Below are positions 8,523 to 16,972 of a DNA stretch of 36,302 nucleotides, one piece after another. The DNA is from Sphingosinicella soli (GTDB lineage: Bacteria > Pseudomonadota > Alphaproteobacteria > Sphingomonadales > Sphingomonadaceae). The notes under the pieces are model-generated. The model had not been told where the DNA came from and did not search any database. It worked only from the letters and a program-made list of their open reading frames with translations. Location of the stretch: contig NZ_JACHNZ010000039.1 in NCBI RefSeq assembly GCF_014199685.1, forward strand, positions 1 through 36,302. The letters run 5' to 3'. The number at the start of each line of letters is the position of its first letter. The first letter of the stretch is position 1. The translations under genes were made by a program, and so were the position numbers.

Positions 8523-9683
8523 TCACAGAACATAATCGAGTTGAAGCCAGAGCTTGCGGCGATCGGCGCCGAATTGATCTGCATCGTAATCGGCGTACTT
8601 CAGCGTCAGCCCAAGCGGCTTCGAGGGTTTGAAACCGACCTGGGCGTTCCATTCGGTGCCGTAGCGGAGTCCCTGTCGATCGCTTTCGAACCGGTGCCAC
8701 ACCAGCAGCAGCGAGACCGGACCCGCGTAGGCAGCGCTGGCATAAAGATCGCGGATGCCGTTCGCGGGGGTGACGAGGAACAGATCGGCCCAGCCCTGGA
8801 ACTTGTGGCCGGTGGCGAGCGGCGTCTGGAATGCACCGGCGCCGGATGCCCCGAGCACTTCATATCCCCCCGTGAGCGTGAGCGCCTTCCGTTTGAGCGA
8901 CACTTCGCCAAGCCAGTAATCCGCGCTGTAATCGAGCGGGCTCGATTGCCAGTCGGACTGGCGCGCGTAGCTTCCCGTCATGCCGAGCGTGAAGTCATGC
9001 AGCGGCAGCGTGCCGCTGGCGCGCACGCCGTAGGTCTGGCTTGAAAATTGCCGGCGGCCCGCTTCGTCCTGATCGACGAGATAGGCGAAAGCCTTCATCT
9101 TCAGCGTGCCGAATTGCACACCCGCGCCTGCGAAGACATTGTCGCCGCCGATCGACTGGAGCGCGCTGTCCACGCCGAAGATCGTGCGGTCCGACCATGC
9201 ATAGGCGAGATCGAGCGTGACAGGGCCGAGCGCGCCGCTTTCGATGCGCACCGCGTCGAACGTCTGTTCGTTCTGCCGCCAGCCGACATTGCCGACGAAA
9301 CGCTGATCGTCGAGCGCGATACGCTGGCGTCCGAGCGTGACGATGGTTTTAGGCAGGCCGCGATACTGAAGCTGGGCGCGATTCAGCTCGATGTTTTCAG
9401 GATCGGCGACGACGGGAAAACCTGTCCGCCCGTTGGTCGTGCTGTTGTAATTCCCGACGAGCGCAAGGGTCGCCTCGCTTTCTGCGAGCACGGCGAAATC
9501 GCCCCTTGCAATCTCGAAACCCGTTCGAAGCCGCGCCGTGACTGCATCGGCATCGCGTAGACCGTCCTGATCGACGGTTTCGTAGCGGAGCCTTGCATCG
9601 AGGATCGGCTGGAAGCGCGTTTCCGCCTTTGCATCGAAGGCGAGCGCGCATCCCGCCAGCAGGAGTGGAGCCAGGGTGCGCAT
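8523..9683 (-). CDS. Outer-membrane porin, alginate-export family, nitrate-associated
   Basis: The 386-residue product starts with a signal peptide (MRTLAPLLLAGCALAFDAKA). It continues as alternating short beta-strands and ends in LWLQLDYVL, a C-terminal hydrophobic/aromatic strand typical of outer-membrane barrels. The pattern (TLGRQRIALDDQRFVGN near the N-terminal third, repeated YA-W-D segments) matches the alginate_exp porin family. Its ATG overlaps the narK stop by one base (TGATG) and nirB follows closely, so it belongs to the nitrate operon. I infer that it lets nitrate or nitrite cross the outer membrane. The alginate label comes from founding members and need not apply. Confidence 0.82.
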   Translation of the reverse strand: MRTLAPLLLAGCALAFDAKAETRFQPILDARLRYETVDQDGLRDADAVTARLRTGFEIARGDFAVLAESEATLALVGNYNSTTNGRTGFPVVADPENIELNRAQLQYRGLPKTIVTLGRQRIALDDQRFVGNVGWRQNEQTFDAVRIESGALGPVTLDLAYAWSDRTIFGVDSALQSIGGDNVFAGAGVQFGTLKMKAFAYLVDQDEAGRRQFSSQTYGVRASGTLPLHDFTLGMTGSYARQSDWQSSPLDYSADYWLGEVSLKRKALTLTGGYEVLGASGAGAFQTPLATGHKFQGWADLFLVTPANGIRDLYASAAYAGPVSLLLVWHRFESDRQGLRYGTEWNAQVGFKPSKPLGLTLKYADYDADQFGADRRKLWLQLDYVL

Positions 9684-10900
9684 CAGATCCGCGCGCCCTG
9701 CAGCGAAGCGCCCCAGGTCGACCGCCAGCGCGTCTTCACCGTGGTCAGCCCGCCGAGCGCAACCAGCGCCAGCGCCGCGAAGATCAGGAAGCCGAGTTGC
9801 GGGCTGCCCGTGAGCTGCTTCGCAATGCCGAGCGACGATGCAAGGTAGAAGCCGCCCACGCCGCCCGCGAAGCCGACAAGGCCGGTCATGACGCCCATCT
9901 CCGCGCGGAAACGCTGCGGCACCAGCTGGAATACCGCGCCGTTCCCTGCGCCGAGCGCGAGCATGGCGATCACGAACAGGCCGAGTGCAAGTCCTACGGT
10001 CGCGGGGCCTGTGCTGATCGCTGCGAGTGCCGCAGCCGCCACCGCGTAAACGACTGAAAGTGTTCGTGTGCCACCTATGCGGTCCGCGAGGGCGCCGCCG
10101 ATCGGCCTTACCAACGATCCCGCGAAAACGCAGGCGGCGGTGCAGTAACCCGCGATCACGGGCGTCAAACCGTACTGGTCGGTGAAGTAGATGCCGAGCG
10201 ACGCCGACAGGCCGACAAAGCCGCCGAAGGTGACGCCGTAGAACAGCATGAACCACCATGCGTCGCGGTTGCGGAGCGGTTCGAGGTAGGCCGAGATCGG
10301 CTTGGGCGCGGGAGCGTCCGGCGCGTCCTTGGCAAGCGCCATGTAGATCACGAACGTGACCGCAAGCGGGATGACGGCGAGGCCGAGAACGGCGTTCCAG
10401 CCGAACAGCGCGGCGAGGCCGGGTGCGAACAGGGCTGCGAAAACGGTCCCCGAATTACCCATGCCCGCGATGCCGAGCGCCGTGCCCTGGTGTTCCGGGG
10501 GATACCAGCGGCTGGCGAGGGGCAGGGCCACCGCGAAGCTGGCGCCGGCAAAACCGAGTACGACGCCGACCGCGAGGATTCCGCCGAAACTGTTGACGCC
10601 GAGCCCCCACGCCACGAGCAGGCCCGCGATCACGATAAGCTGACCGATGGCGCCGGTCAGCTTCGGCCCGATGCGATCGACGAGGAGGCCGTTGACGAGC
10701 CGGAGCACCGCCCCCGCGAGCGTCGGCACGGCGACCATAAGCCCTTTTTCTGCGGCGTTGAGGCCAAGATCCTCGGCGATATCCGGTGCCAGCGGCCCAA
10801 GGATGACCCACACCATGAAGGCAAGATCGAAATACAGAAATGCAGCAAACAGCGTCGGCCGATGCCCGGCCGACCAGAACCCCGTGTTCCCCTTGTTCAT
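9683..10900 (-). CDS. narK: NarK-type nitrate/nitrite MFS transporter
   Basis: The 405-residue protein has about 12 hydrophobic segments and belongs to the nitrate/nitrite porter branch of the major facilitator superfamily. It carries the glycine-rich nitrate signature in GAGNGAVFQLVPQRF (second half) and its counterpart AVALPLASRWYPPEHQG (first half). I start at MNKGNTGFW (ATG 10898-10900) because a GGAGGG ribosome binding site lies just upstream; a frame extension of 19 codons would run into the leader. It is the first gene after the regulatory leader at 10959-11016 and imports the substrate for nasA and nirBD, which follow it. Confidence 0.94.
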   Translation of the reverse strand: MNKGNTGFWSAGHRPTLFAAFLYFDLAFMVWVILGPLAPDIAEDLGLNAAEKGLMVAVPTLAGAVLRLVNGLLVDRIGPKLTGAIGQLIVIAGLLVAWGLGVNSFGGILAVGVVLGFAGASFAVALPLASRWYPPEHQGTALGIAGMGNSGTVFAALFAPGLAALFGWNAVLGLAVIPLAVTFVIYMALAKDAPDAPAPKPISAYLEPLRNRDAWWFMLFYGVTFGGFVGLSASLGIYFTDQYGLTPVIAGYCTAACVFAGSLVRPIGGALADRIGGTRTLSVVYAVAAAALAAISTGPATVGLALGLFVIAMLALGAGNGAVFQLVPQRFRAEMGVMTGLVGFAGGVGGFYLASSLGIAKQLTGSPQLGFLIFAALALVALGGLTTVKTRWRSTWGASLQGARI

Positions 10901-10926
10901 ATCGTCCCTCCGCTGCCGTTCCGTCT

Positions 10927-10944
10927 GCGCGCCTTGCAGCGCGC
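10927..10944 (-). repeat. 6-bp GC hairpin before narK ribosome binding site
   Basis: GCGCGC arms with a 6-nt TGCAAG loop (RNA sense) form a strong stem about 27 nt upstream of the narK start and just after the leader terminator. It may insulate the ribosome binding site or slow RNA decay. It is seen in sequence; its role is inferred. Confidence 0.45.
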
Positions 10945-10958
10945 GTCGTTCGGGCATG

Positions 10959-10980
10959 AAAAAAGCCGCCTCGGAAGCGG
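10959..10980 (-). terminator. Intrinsic terminator in the nas leader
   Basis: On the minus strand, CCGC pairs with GCGG across a short loop (CCGCTTCCGAGGCGG), followed by C and six Ts (10959-10964). The terminator lies between nasS and narK, 58 nt before the narK start, where it would stop transcription before the structural genes. Its 5' arm (10977-10980) is shared with the hairpin at 10977-10988, so the two structures exclude each other. Confidence 0.75.
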
Positions 10981-11016
10981 TCCATCGCGGGAGCGTTCCG
11001 GGCGGCGTCGTTGCCG
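10977..11016 (-). promoter_or_regulatory. ANTAR-target leader RNA: two hexaloop hairpins
   Basis: Two small hairpins lie in tandem in the narK leader. P1 (11003-11016) is CGGC-AACGAC-GCCG and P2 (10977-10988) is GCG-ATGGAC-CGC, with a 14-nt linker. Both loops are six bases with A at position 1 and G at position 4, the known recognition rule for ANTAR RNA-binding domains. The 3' arm of P2 is part of the terminator stem. Binding of NasT dimers to P1-P2 would therefore prevent terminator folding and allow read-through into narK-nirBD-nasA. The stems are short, so the call rests on the loop rule plus position. The promoter for this leader must lie in 11017-11168 or within nasS; none was convincing. 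Confidence 0.75.
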
Positions 11017-11168
11017 TTTCGAGCCTGCCGGATTGACCGGAAAGCCGTGGCTGCGTCCGTCGTTGGGCGCTGCCGTCTATCTCGTATCCGAACCTCGTCG
11101 CCCGGATTTCGAAAAGCTGTCACGGATTCGCCTACGCCGCAAGATGGTTTTTCGCATGTGCAGCATTT

Positions 11169-12374
11169 TTATGCCGATCCCTCATGGAAACCCAGATAGG
11201 CGGCGGCGCGGTCGGGATCGAAAGGCCGCCCGTCGAAGAAGCGGTCGGGGCCGAGAATAAGCCGTCCGCTGACGCTTCCGGCACCTGTCGGCTCCGCGAT
11301 CGCGCCTTCAACCTTTGCGCTCGCACCCGGCAGAATTGCGTCTGTTCCCGCGAGCGCAGCCCGGTAGATATCCGGCCTGAACACGGCGGCGGCGGCATCA
11401 AACCCGTCCTGCGAGAAGGGGGCGTGGCCCCATCTCACCATTTGCGAATAAAGCCACATCGCCTGACTGCGCCATGGGAAGTTGGCGGCTTCGCGGTGCA
11501 ACACGAGGAAGTCATCAACCTCTGATGGAGGGGCGCCCTGTTCGCGCGCAAGCCGGTTGGAAAGCGCGCGTTCGATGATTTCCGGGGGCTGCCCGATATA
11601 GTCAGGGCGCGCGAGAAGGGTGGCAACCGCCGTGCGCTGCGCGGGATCGATCACCACCTTGCCGGCGGTATGAAGCGCCCGGATGAGCGCCGCCACGTCA
11701 TCGCGCCGCTCGTCGAGCGTTGACGTGCGCAGCGCCAGCAGTTTCTCGACGCCCCGGCGCCAGATATGCGTGGTTGCGGCGATAATGACGCCAACGCCCC
11801 GTTCCACGGCGACGCTGCTCCAGGGCTCGCCGACGCACGATCCATCGATCTCGCCGCTACCAAGCGCCTCCGCGACGAAGGGGGGAGGGACCACGACGAT
11901 CTCGACATCCCGGTCCGGATCGCAGCCCGAAGCGGCAAGCCAGTAGCGCAGCATGTAATTGTGGCTCGAATAGCGATGGACGACGGCGAAGCGCAGTTTT
12001 CTCCCGTTCTCTGCCTGCGCACGCGCCAAAGTCGCAAGTCTTCGGCCGGTGGCGGCAATCTCGGCGTTGCCCGCCAGTTTCGCGGCGAGATGCGGCGTTA
12101 CCGTCACCGCATTGCCGTTCAGCCCGAGCATGAAAGGCGCCGCCAGCGGCACGGCAGGGCGGTCCAGCCCCATCGATGTCGCAATGGCGAGCGGGGCGAG
12201 GAGGTGCGCGGCGTCCGTCTGTCCGTAGATCAGCCGGTCGCGGACCGTCGCCCAGCTCGCATCGCGAACCATTTCAATGGAGATGCCTTCGGCCTTTGCG
12301 AGGCCGAATTCATGCGCGACGACGGGCAGAACCGCATCGACAAGCGGCAGGAAGCCGATCTTGAAAAGACTCAT
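11169..12374 (-). CDS. nasS: NasS nitrate/nitrite sensor (NrtA/CmpA-like binding protein)
   Basis: The 401-residue protein resembles the periplasmic nitrate-binding proteins NrtA/NasF (periplasmic-binding type 2 fold; VVHRYSSHNYMLRYWLAASG in the middle, DGSCVGEPWSSVA after it). It begins MSLFKIGFLPL with no signal peptide, so it should stay in the cytoplasm, as NasS sensors do. In known NasS-NasT pairs, NasS binds NasT when nitrate is absent and releases it when nitrate binds. Its ATG overlaps the nasT stop (ATGA), the order seen in other nasTS operons. No membrane or ATPase transporter genes are nearby, which supports a sensor rather than a transport role. Confidence 0.88.
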   Translation of the reverse strand: MSLFKIGFLPLVDAVLPVVAHEFGLAKAEGISIEMVRDASWATVRDRLIYGQTDAAHLLAPLAIATSMGLDRPAVPLAAPFMLGLNGNAVTVTPHLAAKLAGNAEIAATGRRLATLARAQAENGRKLRFAVVHRYSSHNYMLRYWLAASGCDPDRDVEIVVVPPPFVAEALGSGEIDGSCVGEPWSSVAVERGVGVIIAATTHIWRRGVEKLLALRTSTLDERRDDVAALIRALHTAGKVVIDPAQRTAVATLLARPDYIGQPPEIIERALSNRLAREQGAPPSEVDDFLVLHREAANFPWRSQAMWLYSQMVRWGHAPFSQDGFDAAAAVFRPDIYRAALAGTDAILPGASAKVEGAIAEPTGAGSVSGRLILGPDRFFDGRPFDPDRAAAYLGFHEGSA

Positions 12375-12952
12375 GATCCGTCTCCCAGCAACGCCTCAGC
12401 CGTGACCAGCGCCTCGGCGATCTCGGCAATGCGGCGGCCGCTGTCCATCGCCTGCTTGCGCAGCAGGGCGTATGCTGCGGGCTCGTCGATGCCGCGCCGC
12501 TTCATGAGAAGCACCTTGGCGCGATCGATCACCTTGCGTTCGGCGAGCGCCGATTTCGCCTCGGCCAGCTCCATCTGCAACCGCGAGAACGCATTGAAGC
12601 GCCGCACCGCGAGCTCAAGGATCGGCTTGATGCGATCCTTCCGCATACCATCCACGACATAGGCAGAGATGCCCGCATCAATGGCTTCCGCGATCGCGCG
12701 CTCATCGGATTGATCGACGAACATGGCGATCGGGCGGGCAAGCGCGCGCGAGAGGGAAAAGCTCTCCTCCAACTGGTCACGGCCCGGATTGCCGAGGCTC
12801 ATCAACACCACATCCGGCGCAAGCGCTTCAAGCCGCGCGACGAGGCCGACCCGTTCCGCAAGAACCGCGACATCGTCAAGACCCGCCTCCCGCAGCCCCT
12901 GTTCGATAACAGCAGCCCGCGCAGCGTTTTCATCGACGATCGCGATCTTCAG
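12371..12952 (-). CDS. nasT: NasT, ANTAR-domain transcription antiterminator
   Basis: The 193-residue protein has a receiver-like domain (residues 1-115, MKIAIVDENAARAAVIEQ) joined by a coiled helix to a C-terminal ANTAR RNA-binding domain (about 130-190, with KVLLMKRRGIDEPAAYALLRK). I place the start at a CTG (12950-12952) because an AGGAGG ribosome binding site (12958-12963) sits 5 nt before it and the protein then begins exactly where NasT proteins do. ATG, GTG and TTG starts in this frame lie much farther upstream in unrelated sequence. The usual phospho-acceptor Asp in the VVLM-L segment is Ser52, so phosphorylation is unlikely. Control should come from NasS. Fewer than about 60 bp separate it from the foreign Rieske fragment. 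Confidence 0.88.
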   Translation of the reverse strand: MKIAIVDENAARAAVIEQGLREAGLDDVAVLAERVGLVARLEALAPDVVLMSLGNPGRDQLEESFSLSRALARPIAMFVDQSDERAIAEAIDAGISAYVVDGMRKDRIKPILELAVRRFNAFSRLQMELAEAKSALAERKVIDRAKVLLMKRRGIDEPAAYALLRKQAMDSGRRIAEIAEALVTAEALLGDGS

Positions 12953-12989
12953 CCCAACCTCCTGTTGCGGTGCAGCATAACTATGCGTG

Positions 12990-13791
12990 TGCGCGCGCGT
13001 GTCAATGGCCTGCCGCCACCGGAGTGTGAAGTTGGAGCAGGAAGCCTGCGGCAATCGCGCGCGTTTTACCTGCCCGTTCCATGGCTGGACATTCGGAGTG
13101 GACGGCAGCCTTATTGGCATTTCGGCACGAGAGGATTCGGGGATATCGACAAGGCCGACTATGGCCTGCGGCAGTTCCCGGTGATCGAACGTGCGGGGCT
13201 GATCTGGGCCATCGTCAATCCCGATACGCAGCTTGAGATCGAGCCTTTCCTCAAGGGCTACGACGAAGTGCTTTCAACCTTCGGGTTCAAGGACTGGAAG
13301 TTCTTTTCGAAGCGGCAGTTCAAGGGGCCGAACTGGAAGCTGTCTTACGATGGCTATCTCGGATATTATCACGTGCCTGTCCTGCATGGTGAAACCTTCG
13401 GCCGCGATATGACCAACCGGGGAGTTTATTTCACCTGGGGTCCGCATCAGCACATCAAAACGCCTGCCATGACGCCGGGTCACGTCGCGACGGAAACCCT
13501 TGGCTACATGGCCGCGATCGCTGATCGCCCGGAAGACGAGTGGGATCTCGAAACACTGTCCTACGGCGTGTGGACGGTGTTTCCGTGCATCTCAATTGCG
13601 TCGTTCGGTGGCGGCGGACGCGGGGTGATGATCTCGCAGGTGATCCCGGGCGAACGCGTGGGCGAAAGCACCACTTTCCAGTACTACATCATGGAAAACC
13701 TGCCCGCGACGCAGGATCTTGCGGAGAGCGCCGAAGAACAGTTCGCTTTCCTTCAGGAGGTCGTTGAGCGGGAGGACATTGCACAGGCCTA
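12990..13791 (+). pseudogene. Truncated, frameshifted Rieske oxygenase alpha subunit
   Basis: One frame shows the Rieske centre: CRHR (13011 on), then FTCPFHGWTF with the second Cys-His pair. A one-base deletion near 13133 shifts the frame, after which GDIDKADYGLRQFP and the catalytic segment YYHVPVLHGETFG, with both iron-binding histidines, follow. The homologous text begins abruptly near 12990, so about 50-80 N-terminal residues are absent. It ends near 13790, where an IS5-type element starts, so the C-terminus with the last metal ligand region is also gone. The product would have been a ring-hydroxylating or demethylating oxygenase subunit. It cannot be functional. It lies divergent to nasT and appears to be rearrangement debris. 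Confidence 0.85.
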
Positions 13792-13864
13792 GGGTTCGGA
13801 CCCAATAACGGGGTTTCGCTGCCAGCTTGATCGTGATTCACTGCCTGATCGAGGAGGCTGTGAG

Positions 13865-14122
13865 ATGGCTGATTTCTTTTGGTTTTCCGATACGCAGTGG
13901 GCTCGGATCGAGCTCCTGCTTCCGACCGATGTGCGAGGTAAGCCTCGCGTGGATGATCGTCGGGTGCTGAGTGGGATTGTCCATGCGCTTCGCAGCGGTG
14001 GCCGTTGGGCTGACTGCGCTGACGTCTACGGCCCGAAAAAGACGCTATACAACCGGTTCGTTCGCTGGTCCGAGCGCGGCATCTGGGAAGGTATCTTCAG
14101 CGCGCTGGCAGGAGCCAGAGAC
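13865..14122 (+). pseudogene. IS5-family transposase, N-terminal part
   Basis: The frame begins at ATG 13865, preceded by a GAGGAGG ribosome binding site. It encodes a typical IS427-group N-terminus (MADFFWFSDTQWARIELLLP, then GIVHALRSGGRWADC and FVRWSERGIWEGIFSALAGA). Homology stops at GARD (about 14122) and resumes at PDRLFIDSS on the far side of the IS91-type unit, near 16476. The reading frame runs on a little into foreign sequence to 14158. Inactive. Confidence 0.9.
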
Positions 14123-14253
14123 AGGTACGAACCCGCTGGCGCGGGAATGGCGCAATGACTGATCTTGTGAGAGCCCGGATAAACGCGCGATCGGGTTGAG
14201 CCTCCCAGGCTGGAGGCAGACCTTTGCGACTCCTTCAACCGAGGAGTCGAGCA

Positions 14254-14980
14254 ATGACCGGTACCATTATCACAGCCCCTGCCACGACGCTGCGTGAGCG
14301 GATGATCGAGGACATGAAGCTGCAGCGTCTTTGTCGGACGACACAGCGCAACTACTTACGCGATGTCGAGCGGTTCGCGATCTGGCTCGGACGGCCACCT
14401 GACACGGCCACCGATGAAGATTTGCGCCGCTACCAGATCGAGCAGTCGGAGATGGGGTTCGGCGCCCCGGCCATGAACACCGCCGTGTCAGCGCTCCGGG
14501 GAAGTGTCCCGCCTCAGGGTCCGTGATATCGACAGCGAACGCATGCTGCTCCGTGTTGAGTGCGGCAAGGGCGGCGGGCATCGCAATGCCATGCTCGCTC
14601 ATGACTTGCTCGTTCTCCTGCGGGAATGGTGGAAGATCGGACGCAAAGAGGGGGTGATGCATCCCGATGGCTGGTTGTTCCCAGGCATGCATTACCTCAA
14701 ACCCATCAGCACCCGGCAAGTGCACCGCATTGCCGCCGAAGCCGCCCATGCCGCTGGGATCACCAAGCGAGTTGGGCCGCATACATTGCGCCACAGCTTC
14801 GCCACCCACCTGCTCGAAGACGGCGTCGATGTCCGCATCATCCAGGTGCTGCTGGGGCATTCCCAATTGCAGACCACGACGCTGTACACCCGGGTGGCAA
14901 CGCGCACAGTGAAGGCAGTGGTCAGCCCGCTCGACCGCCTGGGCATGTTCCCGGACACGCAAGGATCGCCGCCCGGTTGA
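14254..14980 (+). pseudogene. Tyrosine recombinase with internal deletion
   Basis: The start at ATG 14254 opens a core-binding SAM-like domain (TLRERMIEDMKLQRLCRTTQ, then YLRDVERFAIWLGR). At SALRG (about 14500) the text jumps, in another frame, to VRDIDSERMLLRVECGKGG. A stretch of roughly 70-80 residues, including the first catalytic Arg region, is missing. The C-terminal catalytic part remains: HTLRHSFATHLLEDG (His-x-x-Arg), LLGHSQLQTTTLYTRV with the Tyr nucleophile, then LDRLGMFPD. With the deletion and frameshift it cannot act. Confidence 0.87.
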
Positions 14981-14984
14981 GCCG

Positions 14985-16177
14985 ATGCGCGCCTCACTCG
15001 AGGTCGCCGACATCTTCCGCACTGCCGGGCCCGGCTACCGGGCCGCCCGTGCCGGGCACCTGAACCTCGTCCAGCTCAAGGTGATGACGGCGATCGAGAA
15101 CTGCCGCACCGCTGCCCTTGGCGGTCACGTTGAGGGCTGCGAAGACTGCGGCATCAGCGGATCGCCTACAACAGCTGCCGTAACCGGCACTGCCCGAAGT
15201 GCCAGGGCGCCGCCGCGCGCACCTGGCTCGCCGAACGCAAGGCGGACCTGCTCCCGGTCGGTTACTTCCACGTCGTGTTCACGCTGCCCGCCGAGATCGC
15301 CAACATCGCGTTCCAGAACAAGGCCGCGCTCTACGACCTGCTGTTCCGCGCGGCATCGGAGACGATGCTGACCATCGCCGCCGATCCGAAGCATCTCGGC
15401 GCGCGGATCGGCATCACCGCCGTGCTCCACACCTGGGGCTCGGCGATGACGCACCACCCGCACGTGCACATGATCGTGCCGGGCGGCGGGATATCGCGTG
15501 ACGGGCAGCGCTGGATATCGTCGCGGCCTGCCTTTCTCCTACCGGTGCGCGTGCTCGGCACGCTGTTCCGGCGGCTGTTCCTGACCCGGCTGCTGGCCTT
15601 GTACGACGCCGGAGGGCTCTTCTTGGGCGGAGGCATCGCGCCACTCGCCGAACGGCGGGCGTTCCTGCGCTTCCTGTCGCCCGTGCGGAAGAAACGCTGG
15701 GTGGTCTATGCCAAGCCGCCGTTCGCGGGACCACAGGCGGTGCTCGCCTATCTGTCGCGTTACACCCACCGGATCGCGATCTCGAACCGGCGGCTGATCG
15801 CGTTCGACGGCAACGGCGTCACCTTCCGCTACAAGGATTATCGGCGCGACGGCCCCGAGCGGCAGCGGGTCATGACACTCGCCACCGACGCGTTCATCCA
15901 GCGGTTCCTGCTCCACGTCCTGCCGCGCGGGTTCCACCGCATCCGCCATTACGGTCTGTTGGCTGGCTCTGCTCGCCGGGCTAGCCTGGCGCTTGCCCGC
16001 CAGTTGCTCGAGGTTGCGCCCGAACCGGCCAACGACAACACCGACGAACCTGTCGACCATCGCCCGCCGTGCCCATGCTGCGGCGGTCACATGATCGTGA
16101 TCGAGACCTTCGAGCGGTGGCAGCAGCCACGGGCACCGCCAGCACCGGTCACCCGCGACCGGGAACTCGCGCCATGA
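14985..16177 (+). pseudogene. IS91-family transposase, frameshifted
   Basis: The first frame, from ATG 14985, encodes SLEVADIFRTAGPGYRAA and CRTAALGGHVEGCEDCG. A one-base loss near 15152 then shifts the frame. The second frame continues with RIAYNSCRNRHCPKCQ (zinc-ribbon cysteines), YFHVVFTLPAEI, THHPHVHMIVPGGG (the HUH-type histidines), YLSRYTHRIAISN and FHRIRHYGLLA. It ends at TGA 16175-16177 after a CPCCGGHM metal-binding motif. Apart from the shift it is full length, about 395 residues. It lies only 4 bp after the integrase stop. Confidence 0.88.
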
Positions 16178-16472
16178 CCCGGCATGGCCTGCGACCACCC
16201 AATCCAGCGGCCATGGCCTCGCTGGAAACGCAAACTCTCACATCCGTCGCCGACGCCAATCGCAAATGCTGCGATGGGGCGCCAAAACGACGATCATATA
16301 CGTGGTCCCGTCACCGAAAATACGCGTGGTTGATGCGGTCCGTGCCGCCATCAGGTAGCACTCCGTCGGCACCGCAGATCCCACCGAATCCGAAATCCCC
16401 ATAGCTTGGCACCCCGATCCGCGGGTCGTACCTGTCCGGGTTTAGTACGCCTGTCGGCGCCCGAAACCCTTC
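16178..16472. other. Non-coding right part of the IS91-type unit
   Basis: Between the transposase stop and the resumed IS5 sequence there is about 295 bp with no protein-like frame. It contains the inverted copy (16423-16435) of the unit's left terminus and short GC-rich palindromes (CGATCCGCGGGTCG), consistent with the terminal region of a rolling-circle element. Nothing else was seen. Confidence 0.5.
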
Positions 16473-16473
16473 G

Positions 16474-16972
16474 ACGCACCGGACCGGCTGTTCATCGACA
16501 GCAGTTGCATCAAGGTTCACCGCTGCGCAGGCGGCGGAAAAGGGGGGGCTTGGCTCATGGTATCGGCCGCACGAAAGGTGGACGAAACACCAAACTCCAC
16601 GCCGTCTGCGACACGAAGGGCCGTCCCTGCGTCCTGCTCCTGACGCCCGGAAACGTTCACGATTGCAAGATTGCGCAGCTCTGCATCGAGGCGATGCCGC
16701 CGTCTGCTGAACTGGTCGCCGACAAGGGCTACGACAGCCAGGCGTTGCGGGAATTGCTCGTCGCGCGCGGCACCGAGCCCGTCATCCCACCCCGCAAGAA
16801 CCGCAAAATCCAGTATGATTACGACCGCGCGATCTACAAGCAGCGCAATGTCGTCAAGCGCATGTTCTGCCGCTTCAAAGACTGGCGGCGCATCGCCACC
16901 CGCTTTGATCGCAACATCAAAAACTTCATGGGCGCCATCAGCCTCGCCGCTGCCGTCATCTGGTGGCTGTAG
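16474..16972 (+). pseudogene. IS5-family transposase, C-terminal part
   Basis: The frame resumes with PDRLFIDSSCIKVHRCA. It reaches an A4G7 run (16538-16548) and needs a -1 shift there to continue as GLAHGIGRTKGGRNTKLHAV, the DDE domain. Further family blocks are VADKGYDSQALRELL, PPRKNRK and NVVKRMFCRFKDWRRIATRFDR, ending at the stop 16970-16972. Many IS427-group transposases are made by a programmed shift at such a run, so this shift is probably native; the loss of function comes from the IS91-type insertion. Confidence 0.88.

Larger units (their letters stand above)
14121..16475 (+). mobile_element. IS91-type unit with integrase and transposase relics
   Basis: This insert of about 2.35 kb separates the two halves of the IS5 transposase. 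It carries a tyrosine-recombinase gene followed by an IS91-family (REP-type) transposase gene, a known pairing in one IS91 subgroup. ACAGGTACGAACCC at 14121-14134 has a near-exact inverted copy GGGTCGTACCTGT at 16423-16435, which may mark its ends, leaving about 40 bp of uncertain origin at 16436-16475. No target duplication was seen, as expected for IS91 relatives. Both genes are broken. Confidence 0.7.

Noticed and set aside
6095-8632. Very long open frame (845 codons) antisense to nirB
   Set aside because: nirB has full motif support; the opposite frame has no recognisable domain and is the expected by-product of high GC codon use.
11017-11168. Sigma-54 (-24/-12) promoter upstream of the nas leader
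   Set aside because: No TGGCAC-N5-TTGCA match with correct GG/GC spacing could be found.
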